Positions 46,038 through 56,093 of a DNA stretch of 64,000 nucleotides are shown here, piece after piece. Positions within the stretch are counted from its first letter, which is position 1. Each line of letters opens with the position of its first letter. The notes under the pieces are model-generated. The model saw only the letters and a program-made list of their open reading frames with translations. It made no database searches and was not told the DNA's origin. Source of the DNA: Mytilus edulis (taxonomy: Eukaryota > Mollusca > Bivalvia > Mytilida > Mytilidae); the NCBI RefSeq assembly GCF_963676685.1, contig NC_092354.1:29296193-29360192 (forward strand), written 5' to 3'. The position numbers were made by a program, and so were the translations under genes.

Positions 46038-46275
46038 TTTCAACGCTGTTGTTTGTTCTGTTGTTCATATCTCTTTCATAAACATTCCACATCTGGGGAG
46101 GGAATAACCCGTTCAAATAGTTCCTTTCGAAGTAGTCAAGAAAGTCCCTTAGTCCATTATACCGCCTGCAGAGTCTCTGAGTTCCGCGGGATGTTCTCAA
46201 CAAACGAAAGTTCTGGCGCACAACAGCAATTGGTAGGTATCCAATCAATGAGACACGAGTAATAATTTTATGTTG
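46038..46275 (-). pseudogene. Exon of a MULE-like transposase-derived gene
   Basis: The minus frame reads SLIGYLPIAVVRQNFRLLRT, then FLDYFERNYLNGLFPPQMWN and VYERDMNNRTNNSVES, followed by the canonical donor GTAAGT. A YFERxY...W..Y......TNNxVES pattern is the C-terminal region of MULE-type transposases common in animal genomes. The start is not an ATG (TTG in the longest frame); an AG at about 46,287 could be its acceptor. Only this exon is visible. Confidence 0.5.
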
Positions 46276-46539
46276 TGTCTGTACTTTTTACTTCTTTCCA
46301 ACATACAAATTCAGAGGCATTATCATCGACAATTACACGATTAACCGACCGTGCACGGGCTGTTTAGTCTGTCAAGGTAGTTATCCCAGATGCTAATGAA
46401 GACCAAACAACAAATTGGCCACAGCCTTTAATATTATTATTCTCATAATTTATACATGTTGTATATAACTGAAAAATGAAGTTACCCGCATATCGCGGAT
46501 AATGGCAACCGTACTATCATACATATAATGGCAACTGAA

Positions 46540-46640
46540 AGAGGGACGAAAGATACCAAACGGATAGTCAAACTCATAAATCGAAAATAAACTGACAACG
46601 CCATGGCTAAAAATGAAAAAGACAAACACACAAACAATAG
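46540..46640 (+). repeat. GAGGGACGAAAGATACCAA-family copy
   Basis: GAAAGAGGGACGAAAGATAC, then GACAACGCCATGGCTAAAAA and AAAGACAAACACACAAACAA. See 1,964-2,113. Confidence 0.65.
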
Positions 46641-48733
46641 TAACAAATAAGTTAAACCGAGTACTTGTCAGGATTCGCGTCGAAATGATGGTTCAAACAA
46701 AATCCGTTTGAGTGAAAAAGACTTTTTCATCTTCAAAAGAAAGTATGGCAAAAGGCAAAAATAAAACCTGCCATATTAAACAGAAAGAACAAAAAAGTGT
46801 CCAAAAAATCTATGAATTAAAGCTTTGTAGGAAACAAAACAAAAGTGCTGTTCCTGACAAAAAAAAAATAAACAATAATAATCTTCACAGGTAAAACAGT
46901 TAAAAATCTTTAGTATGTGCAACAAAATGATGGACTTCTAAATTTTCTTCCTGACAAAAATTTAATGCGATTAAAAAAGTTTGATGAATTTCGAAACAAA
47001 ATAAACCAAATGCATGAATAATATCCATTAAAAAACATAAACTAAATAAGTAAGATATAACTGGAATAAAAAGAAAATGAAGAAAAAAATAGAATTGCAA
47101 ATATTGGTCTCTAAAGAAAAAAAATCAAAAAAATCAAAGATCTTCAAATCGATGTATATAATATTAAATCTATCAACATAGTATACCATCATTTAAGTAA
47201 TATTGGAGCATCAGAAATGATTTCAGCATTCTTATACTATTAACTGCCGGGGATAAGCAGATACCGCTTTAAAGGTACCTTTTTGCAATATCATATAAAA
47301 CAAAATGCCCCCTTACCATTCTCAATCCGTAGTTCTCTGAATTTATGTTATATCTGTATGTTTCTTTTACGTCCTGTCCTGTCATTTGCTGGTGTAAAAT
47401 AATTTGTAGGTTTCGTTACATAGTACTTATCTGCAGTGTTAACGGTTGATTCATATGATCGGCTAGCGTCTTTCTGAGCTCACGGTGGGACTCCCTGATG
47501 GACGTTTACACCGCCTTTCTTTAAAATTTGTTGCTGTGAGTTTCTTGGGAACCTGCTTTTCCCACAGATGTTGCATTCCTTTTAGTTTCTTCTAATCTAC
47601 CCGGAACCTCGTCTCGGCCATACAGGATTGTATTTCTGTTGCAGTACTGCACTAATAGTACTAAATATTAAAATTAAATGTCCAGTACTACATATTTTTA
47701 GTACAGAAATAGTACCTATGCAAAAGTAGCTGTAATGATAAAGTTTATTAATAGAAAAAATAGCAAAATTCTATAAAATAAATTTGATTCAGACCCGCAA
47801 GCCCGGTTACTTTTCCATAACGATTTCCCTGACTAAATGATTATGGAAAGAAGATTGTTGTTCATTTATTCAATTAAAATGTATAATTTAAAATGATTGC
47901 TTAGAAAATAACAATTATCAACCCACAAAAATTTGAAACAAAAATTGTAAAAGTAAAACTGAATATAAATTTGAAAAACCAACTTCAGTCCTGCTGGAAA
48001 ACAGACACTGCAATATGGGTCTGCTCATTATTGAAGGCTGTACATTAACGGTAACTTCTATGTCATTTGACCTCTGGTGGTTTCATTGGCAATTATATCA
48101 CATTTTAGTTTCAAACATATTAATAATCTTGAAGTTGTTAATCTATCTTGTTTGGAACGCCTATGTAGCATCCTTTTCCTGTCTATACCAGCCAGCACCT
48201 CCCACTTCCTGGGGCAATCAGCTGATGTCATAGAAGTCCTTGAAGTACTGCCAAAAATCAGCAATCACTTCAAGGACTTAACATGAGTCTAGCATATTTT
48301 TCTTATGAAGAAAAGATCTATGTTAAAATAAATGAGAACAAAAAAAAATAGCTAATTTTAAGGGTGGAATGTATTTTTTTTGTCTCATGAATATTTCAAA
48401 TAAATGAAATTTCGCTTTAATAGTTATATCAGACAAGCCATACTCAGTTTAACCATTCATTTATTCTACTAGTATTCAAAATGATATGCAATGAATAGTA
48501 TATGTTCCACTTTTTTCTTTCTATAAAAATAAATAACAGTTTTTTCATTACATTAGCAAGTTGTTTTTTTACAATATTTTTTTTAAAAGTATGATAAAAC
48601 ATTTGAGTTTGTTAATTCAAAGTCAATGGTACAGGACCATGATGATATCTGGTGGATGATCTTAGCATTGACAAGCTGATGTGTACTGATGTATTACAAC
48701 TGTATACAAAATATTATTCATTTGTTCTTTTAA
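46641..48733. other. Spacer without supported genes
   Basis: AT-rich; includes a partial AAGATGTGG-family fragment at 48,000-48,090 (minus). Open frames here are short and low-complexity. Confidence 0.4.
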
Positions 48734-49012
48734 GGTGGTACCCAACACTTCACTTAAATTAATTTGGTTCGTTTAATTTTCATAAAATTTTGACAAAGTA
48801 TTCAATTGGACCCTTTGACAAAAATATAAAAAAATTTAAAAAATTAAACTACCAATTTTATCAGAAAAATTACATTGGTTACATAGAAATTTAACAAACA
48901 CTAATTGTTGATCATTGAGAAGCTTAATATTGCATTCACAACGCAATATGAATGTAATTAAAAAGTTTAGCTGATTTTACAGAGTTATCTCCCTGTAGTG
49001 TTGGGTACCACC
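48734..49012 (+). mobile_element. piggyBac-type MITE
   Basis: 279 bp with inverted ends GGTGGTACCCAACACT / AGTGTTGGGTACCACC and TTAA on both sides (48,730-48,733 and 49,013-49,016). TTAA duplication with GG-starting ends is the mark of piggyBac-related MITEs. No coding content. Confidence 0.85.
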
Positions 49013-49039
49013 TTAAAAGTAGTTCTTACAAAACTGGCT

Positions 49040-49135
49040 CCGTGTTGAAGGCCATACATTGACCTATAATGGTTACTTTTATAAAGTGTTATTTGGAGAG
49101 TTGTCTCATTGGCACTAACACCACATCTAACTATA
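49040..49135 (-). repeat. AAGATGTGG-family fragment
   Basis: The complement reads TTAGATGTGGTGTTAGTGCC and AATGAGACAACTCTCC, then GGTCAATGTATGGCCTTCAA. Confidence 0.6.
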
Positions 49136-49671
49136 TATCCAACTAAGCAGATAGCTAATTGTAAAAAAATGCTAATCATTAAAAGTCACTGGTCCATTTC
49201 ATACCAAACAGCATTGATGTATCACAAGCAAATCCCATTAAACTAAAATAAGGCAAAATAAAAAAAAGAAGATGTGTGTTTCATTTACCCTCCCCTTTTT
49301 AAGATAAAAAAAAATATCTACCCTGAACATGATGAAGTTTTTTGTTTCCTTTTTCGTTGTCGTCGTCCGTTTCAGGTGGTAGGTTTCTCTTAGAAGAAAT
49401 TTAAAGGCCAAAATGAATAAACTACACAGAGACCAATAGCTATTGTTCCGTTCAATGAGACAAATAAACTGCCAAAAGTTTCAATGGAGAAGTATTACTA
49501 TCAGGGGAATCTGGTTCGCAATAATGTTTAAAAAATAGGTAAAATACAAAATAATCCCTTTTTACCTATCCCATTATTACAAATATTAAAAAAAAACCAA
49601 CCACATGAAACATATTAAGGAACAACAACTATAAAACTAAATATGCAATATAAGGTCAATGTCAGAAAAAT

Positions 49672-50395
49672 TGAAACTTTTTGAGCTTATGCCATCACTT
49701 GGTGTCCGTCGTCGTCCGTCGTCTGTCGTCGTAAACTATTTCAAGAATCTTCTCCTCTGAAACTACTAGGCCAAATACTTCCAAACTTTAACTGAATGTT
49801 CCTTAGGGTATCTAGTTTATAAATTGTATCCGAAGTTTTGATCTATCAACAAACATGGTCGTCATTGCTACAAATAGAACATAGGGGTCAAATGCAGGTT
49901 TTGGCTTATAACTCGAAAACCGAAGCATTGAGAGCAAATCTGACTGAGTTAAATTGATTATCAGGTCAAGATCTATCTGCCCTGAAATTTTCAGATGAAT
50001 CAGACAACCCGTTGTTGGGTTGCTGCCCCTGAATTGGAAATTTTAGGGAAATTTTGCTGTTTTTGGTTATTATCTTGAATATTATTATAGGTAGAAATAA
50101 ACTGTAAACAGCAAAGTAAGATCTACAAATGAGTTAATATGACCAAAATTGTCAATTGACCCCTTAAGGGGTTATTGTCCTTTAATGACAATTTTTCACA
50201 ATTTGTTCATCATATTTGCTAACTTTAAAAAATCTTCTCTAAAACCACTCAACCAAATTCAACCAAACTTCATTTGAATGATGAGTAGGGTGTATAAAAT
50301 AAAGTCTGTGTTTTATTTTCTATTTCGTCAAAAAACATGGCCGAAGGCATTGTTTACCAGGTGAGCGATTCAGGCTCTTGAGAGCCTCTTGTTTG
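49672..50395 (+). repeat. Family F1, single-unit copy
   Basis: Matches 24,079-25,859 from the CGTCGTCCGTCGTC tract through CTTCTCCTCTGAAACTACTA and CAACCCGTTGTTGGGTTGCT. It ends AGGTGAGCGATTCAGGCTCT and a GAGCCTCTTGTTT end. It has one internal unit instead of three and lacks the 5' hairpin. Confidence 0.7.
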
Positions 50396-51179
50396 TATGA
50401 GGCTGAGAAACTGGGGAAGAGCACGGTTCTACCGAGCCCTTCGGCAATTTTGCGAAGAGTACAAAAAAGTTTATATTTTTATGACATTAGTTACCTAATA
50501 TTGTTTTTATAATGCAACTTAAATTTATTAAATGATTATTCTTTTTAATCAAAAACACAAAAGTTGTACTTATTTTCATCCTTTAATGTACCTCTGATTG
50601 TGGAGAAAGGGTTCAATGATGAAATTGACATTATACAAAATATGGCTATGTTACTTTATTTACAAAATAAACACAACTAGTTACAGTACAAAGTACATTA
50701 TTCCTATTCTTTTACATTACAAAAGAAATGATATGTTAGAGTTAGGGAAAATGTATACATTTGAAATAAAATTAAACGATTTTGGCGCATAGACATCATC
50801 GCTAAACATGACTTTATTAAAACAAATGAAAACTGATAAACTGAAGGTAATTTCGTTACTTCTACGATTTTAATTCGGATCAAACAATGATTATTATGTA
50901 GAAGTCGTTTATTTTTTTTTAAATACTTTAGTATTTAACATTTGTTGATCCAATGAATTCAAAAGGGAGCTCTTTAGTTACAACTAGTAAACTGGATTTG
51001 ACAGTAATCTTTATCAAATTAAAGATTGTTACATAAAATATGCATTTACATACAAATTAATCAGCTGCAAACAGATACTTACTATAATTAGACAAAACTG
51101 AACTCTAACCTGGGAGACAACCTTCTCCCCAAGGAACAATAAGGTGTTAAAATGACCCTCGCAAATTCCTCTATATCAA
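50396..51179. other. AT-rich spacer
   Basis: No supported feature. Confidence 0.4.
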
Positions 51180-51325
51180 GTCTTCCTAAAAGTGGTTCTT
51201 TTTTCTGTTCTTGGATGACGTCCAGTGGCAAGTGGACGGCCCACTTTGGCAGGCGTTTTACTGCCGGTCGGGAGAAGACCAAGTGACCATATTTCTATTC
51301 CCATGTCACCCTTGGGGAGAATAAA
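51180..51325 (-). repeat. SINE head fragment
   Basis: The complement contains CCCCAAGGGTGACATGGGAA, TATGGTCACTTGGTCTTC and CGGCAGTAAAACGCC as in the head of 39,263-39,694. It then jumps to TTGCCACTGGACGTC, so an internal deletion joins head to 3' end. Confidence 0.6.
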
Positions 51326-51640
51326 TGTAAGTATAGTATACATAATAACGAAATAAACTGCATATGTTTTTATAAACACCGTGCATCATCAGTACACCGG
51401 ATATAGATACTAACCAAGCGGGCGTGATCGAGTTTGACCTCACACGGTAACGAATATAATATCAATGTGTACCTCAAATTAAAAATGATTGTTGTTTTAA
51501 GAAATGATTTGTTCATAGGTTGATGATAAGAAATGTTTTATTATGTTCCCGAAACAAGAACGATTTCTATAAACATGTGCTAATACTTGATAGAGAAGTG
51601 GGAACTCGTCTCATCCGATATAATTCTATATTCATTGCAA

Positions 51641-51685
51641 AAGAGGGACGAAAGATACCAAAGGGACAGTCAAACTCTTTTTCTG
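51641..51685 (+). repeat. GAGGGACGAAAGATACCAA-family fragment
   Basis: AGAGGGACGAAAGATACCAA and GGGACAGTCAAACTC only. Confidence 0.6.
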
Positions 51686-52440
51686 ATAGAAGGCCACTGT
51701 GCGTGTGTAATAAGTATAGCTGTATCAATAATTGACATTGAAGTCTTTCATGCTTATGTTTTTTTCGATATATTATGTCGAAAAAAATCGTTGTGTACGG
51801 TATTTAGCTGACCACATAAATCCTTCTGTACGGTGCATAGTAAAGTTGCAGTACACAAAAACAAAATGTTCATACTCGTTTAATACCCAAAAAGTTTCAA
51901 AGAATGAGTAATCACAGGTAGGCTTGTGATTCTTTCCGGTAAAACATGTAAATGTTTTGACAATTTCATTTTATTGTGCCTGTGACCTTTTGAAGAAATT
52001 AACCCCTTCATTGCTTGCTTGCCTGATAAGAAACAGAATTTCTTAGTGTTTGACGGGGATGTAAACTATTTTCTTGAAAACAATCATTTAACACCTTTAC
52101 CCCTATCCGCCATCCCCAATAGTCGGGTAGCACCTCAGCTAAAACCATGATGCATATCTATGATTAATGCAAAAATATTAGAGTTTTGTGTCATGAATAT
52201 TTACACTATATGCCTCCTTTTTACCATGATGGCTATACAATTATGAAGCAGATACAAAACGTAAATCTAAAGAAATATCACAATATGTTGGTCAAAACAT
52301 TGCAATGCATATTTTAGTTCCAGTTTAAAAGAAAAATCATTGACAAATGGAATGAATTAGTTCAAGTTCATTTTCCTGACGAGTAATTTCCCTTTAATAG
52401 CACCATTCAATTCTTCATTAGATTCCTCTTTAGAAATTTT
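51686..52440. other. AT-rich spacer
   Basis: No supported feature. Confidence 0.4.
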
Positions 52441-52794
52441 TCAAGATTGATTGACAAATCTTGAAAATAAACCCTGTACTTGCTGTGAGCTCAGCCATTC
52501 TTCTGAAACGTGAGATTCTGTAAATTCTAAAATTGAATTTTGCTGAAGCCAGAGTTGACGCGTATTTTTGTGTTTACCTCTCACCAACGGTGTTGGATAA
52601 ATAAAATGTAATGGCAAGTCGCAACGGCAACAGTAGATTTCCCTTGCCAAAACATCGAGTTCTAACACTCTTTTGCCCTCCATCCAAGTATTGCTTTTAT
52701 TGACATCTATAATTTCTTCATCTGTAGTCACTTCACAACCAGTTTCAGTTAGATAGTGAGTGTACACAGCAAAAATTGCATACCCGTTTTGCAT
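52441..52794 (-). pseudogene. Fragment possibly from a Mutator-like transposon protein
   Basis: A 117-codon frame from a true ATG. The middle reads WMEGKRVLELDVLAREIYCC followed by RCDLPLHFIYP, a GxRVxxLxxLxxxxxCxxC pattern. I associate it with the start of Mutator-like transposase domains in invertebrate repeats. After that it loses similarity. No other part of such a protein is nearby. It abuts the CGTTTTACG-rich minisatellite. Confidence 0.35.
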
Positions 52795-53285
52795 GCGTTA
52801 AACGGGCGTTTTACGTATGTTATAAAACGTGCGTAAAACACATATTGAGGACAACTCCCGTCTGAAACGTATGTTAAACGCACGTAATACGTGCGTGAAC
52901 GTAAAACATGCGTTAATTTTTAACGTATTACGCTCGTTTTACGTGTTAACGCACGTTGAACGCCTGTTAATTTCTAGCAAATTATGCGTTTTACGTCGTG
53001 TTTTTTTGGTCCCCAACATCCGTTTTACGTACGTTTTTATGGTCCTCAACACCCGTTTTGCATGTTTTTTTTTTTAATCTTTAACATCTGTTTTACATGT
53101 TTTGCTGGTCCTCAACACCTGTTATACCTATTTTTATATTTGACATCTGTTTTACATGTTTTTTCTGTCCTCAACACCTGTTTTATGTATGATTTTTCAT
53201 TTTCCTCAAAACCTGTTTCACATCTGATTAAGTCCTCAACACCAGTTTCACATTAATTTTTTTTCTCAACCCGTTATATGTATGT
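52795..53285 (+). repeat. CpG-bearing palindromic tract grading into a ~32-bp minisatellite
   Basis: The first ~190 bp are dense in ACGT, CGTTAAACG and CGTTTTACG words. From ~52,990, nine units of ~32 bp follow the pattern TTTTTGGTCCTCAACACCTG plus TTTTACATG. Units become poorer in CG dinucleotides from left to right. The two overlapping plus-strand open frames are products of the repeat. Confidence 0.7.
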
Positions 53286-53760
53286 TTTTTCTTTGTGCTT
53301 TCTTTTTTGGTGCTTTGGAAATGCACAATTACTTTAACTAATAATCTAAACCCAACTTGTTAACACTGTATTGTTTTTTAGTTAACATTACTAATCAATA
53401 TTCAGTGTAAATCCTACACTTCAGCTATAGCAACTATTTTTTTTAAAGTGTATTGAAATAAATATTTTTCCAATGTTAATTAAATTCTTTTACATTAGTT
53501 TTACTTAGTAACACGTTAAGTAAGCAATGCTAGTTTTTAATTATGTCACTGTGAATGTGTTTGTTTTAAAAATTAAAATAGAATACAATTGTCCACTTGA
53601 AGGAATAATAAAGTAAAACTTTTCAAATTTCAGATGTAACGTCTTATTTCAGCTAATAGTTATCTACACAGTTTGTGCATGGTATATGTATATTGGTATA
53701 AATTAAAATTTGCTTTTAAACATCATAGTTTCTACAACTGCTTCATATTTTGTACTAATA
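53286..53760. other. AT-rich spacer
   Basis: No supported feature. Confidence 0.4.
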
Positions 53761-54005
53761 GTTATCAAAGTTACCAGGATTATAATTTAGTACGCCAGAC
53801 GCGCGTTTAGTCTACATAAGACTCATCAATGACGCTCAAATCAAAATATTTCTAAAGCCAAACAAGTATAAAGTTGAAGAGCATTGAGGATCCAAAATTC
53901 CAAAAAGTTGTGCCGAATACGGCTAAGGTAATCTATGCCTGGGATAAGAAAATCCTTAGTTTTTCCAAAAATTCAAAGTTTTGTAAACAGGAAATTTATA
54001 AAATG
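53761..54005 (-). repeat. Dispersed repeat with hammerhead-like core, copy 2
   Basis: Reverse-oriented counterpart of 20,909-21,151. The core is mutated at this copy: TTGATGA replaces CTGATGA and TAAA replaces GAAA (complement of 53,791-53,834), so this copy should be inactive. Confidence 0.7.
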
Positions 54006-54399
54006 TAATCCAGCTTCTAATTATGACAGTATCTATAATATGATATATTAGCCTTAAATTCAACAGGATATATAGTCGCCTTTTTTCAAAAAGAACATGA
54101 AATGAATACCCTTCCTAAGCACCTGAGTTATTCCACGTGATGGTGTTACAGTGAATAAACAATTTATTGGAATAAAAATGACAAAATCATTTCAGGTTAA
54201 TATTTATATTAAAAAAGTAAAATACATGCACATCCAGTGTCTTAATCATCTATTTTCTCAATCTAGTTTTCTCTATCAGAAATATCAATGAAAAACATGT
54301 TGTTATAAAAAAAGGATTAACAGCTTATAAACATTTGAATATAGTTTATATAATAAAATTATTTAAATACCTGTATCTACTAACAAGGTTAGTCATAAG

Positions 54400-55028
54400 T
54401 GTTTGGACCACACAGTAAATCAAAAACAAAGTCAAGTATGCGTATCAAATCAGTTCTTTAATTTCGTTGTATACGATACGATTCTCTGCAAATACATAAA
54501 TTATAAATCATAAATAACAGTGAAACTAAATTCCGTTATCCATAAAAATAATATACAGCGCATTAATTACTTCTCAATCATAAAAATATAAAGAAACATG
54601 TTTCCTGATAAAAGTACAAAGTTTGCACAAATGATTAAATCAATATATTTCATTTACGGAACATTGTTACAATTCTTGCTAAAGAAATGAATGATAAAGT
54701 CGGATTAAATATATTCTTACCGATTATGCTCTCTTATAAAAAACATCTTGTGTGTCCAAATAAAATCCAAATAATAAACTGCCGTAAACAAATTGAAATA
54801 ACATTCATAGGAAAACATAACGTCATAAAGACGGACGGCAAATACAGCAAATATATTTAGCGCCGTAAACGTCAATTATTACAAAGAAAAAATAGCTTTT
54901 ACAAAAAGCTTACCTATAGATTAAAAAGTGACAGTCAAGTGACGATCTATACACTATTAGTGCTTATATATAAATGTATCTTCTATCAAATATTAAAAAT
55001 AAGAATATAAACAAATATAATTCTTACA
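54400..55028 (-). repeat. BEL/Pao 3' LTR
   Basis: Plus-strand copy starts TGTTTGGACCACACAGTAAA and ends AATTCTTACA. It differs from the other LTR at TTTCCTGATA (G in the 5' LTR) and ATATTCTTAC (C in the 5' LTR). Confidence 0.95.
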
Positions 55029-55042
55029 CTCCTCACCATGAA
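55029..55042 (-). other. Polypurine tract
   Basis: Minus strand GGTGAGGAG sits immediately before the 3' LTR start TGTAAGAATT, in the usual place for plus-strand priming. Confidence 0.6.
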
Positions 55043-55100
55043 ATTCTATAATTTCATAAAAAAAAATATTAACACACACAAACAAAAATATATATACAAT

Positions 55101-56093
55101 CTATAAATCTGAACCTTCTAGTGAACATAGTTTTGTTATTGGTCTTACTAATTCTGATTTGTGAGTTTTGACAACACAGCTACGTACATGCCCATCCCGA
55201 CCCACTTTAACCTCGGTAACTCTGCCCAACGGCCATTGTCCTCTTTGCACATTAACCTCAGCTACAAGTACGATATCGCCTTTTCGTATATCAGTGTTCG
55301 GTCTTTGCCATTTTGGGCGCATCTGCAATGTTGGAAGATACTCGCGAATCCATCTTCTCCAGAACACGTTTGCGAGATATTGGACCTGTTTCCACCATCG
55401 TCTAGCATAAATATCTGTCTTTTTGAAGAGACCACTAGGAATACAGGAATTTGACTTCATTAATAGTAACATATTTGGTGTAAGTACAGATGGGTCGTTG
55501 GGATCATCGCTCACTGGCGTAATAGGTCTGTCATTCAAAATTTTTTCAACCTCAGCCATCAACGTTAAAAGCTGTTCCTTTACTAACGCTTTCAAAATTG
55601 TACGAGTGGACCGAATTAAACGCTCCCATGAACCACCCATGTGACTTGCTAAAGGTGGATTAAAATGCCATTCAATCTCCTGTTGTAACATGTGTCTTCC
55701 AATTTTTGATTGGTTCCATTCTTTAATTGATTTACGTAGTTCACTGTCTCCGCTTACAAGGTTAGTTCCATTGTCGCTGTACATCTTTGTTGGTACACCT
55801 CGTCGGCTTATGAAGCGTTGAAAAGCGGATAAAAACGACTCCATGGTTAAGGTGTGGGCCACTTCTAGATGAACTGCTCTTGTTGTGAGACATGTTAATA
55901 GGCAACCATATCTTTTCACATGTGAACGACCTAACTTTACCAAAAGGGGTCCAAAATAGTCGATTCCGACAAATGTAAACGGGGGTTTGTCAGCAATTAT
56001 CTGTTCATCAAGAAGAGGTGCCATCTGTTGTACGCAAAGTGGACGGTGTTGACGTTTACATGGAATACAGCATCCGATTACTTTCTTTACAGA
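55101..56093 (-). CDS. pol (3' part): BEL/Pao integrase and DUF5641 module
   Basis: Integrates the cDNA. The frame is open from about 56,093; the first ATG is 56,024. The frame upstream of that ATG supplies the CC half of the integrase zinc finger (IGCCIPCKR), whose HH half is at the end of the RT frame. Core DDE residues lie in FVGIDYFGPLLVK, MYSDNGTNLVSG and GGSWERLIRSTRT (Glu). A C-terminal DUF5641 region follows (WWKQVQYLANVFWRRWIREY, then KGDIVLVAEVNVQRGQWPLG). It ends shortly before the polypurine tract. It is one base out of frame with the RT module; the break falls between the two halves of the zinc finger. Confidence 0.85.
   Translation of the reverse strand, partial: SVKKVIGCCIPCKRQHRPLCVQQMAPLLDEQIIADKPPFTFVGIDYFGPLLVKLGRSHVKRYGCLLTCLTTRAVHLEVAHTLTMESFLSAFQRFISRRGVPTKMYSDNGTNLVSGDSELRKSIKEWNQSKIGRHMLQQEIEWHFNPPLASHMGGSWERLIRSTRTILKALVKEQLLTLMAEVEKILNDRPITPVSDDPNDPSVLTPNMLLLMKSNSCIPSGLFKKTDIYARRWWKQVQYLANVFWRRWIREYLPTLQMRPKWQRPNTDIRKGDIVLVAEVNVQRGQWPLGRVTEVKVGRDGHVRSCVVKTHKSELVRPITKLCSLEGSDL

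Noticed and set aside
52829-53256. Plus-strand repetitive Phe/Cys-rich frames resembling a structural protein
   Set aside because: Translation of the ~32-bp minisatellite, which is not a multiple of three; no start context or splicing.
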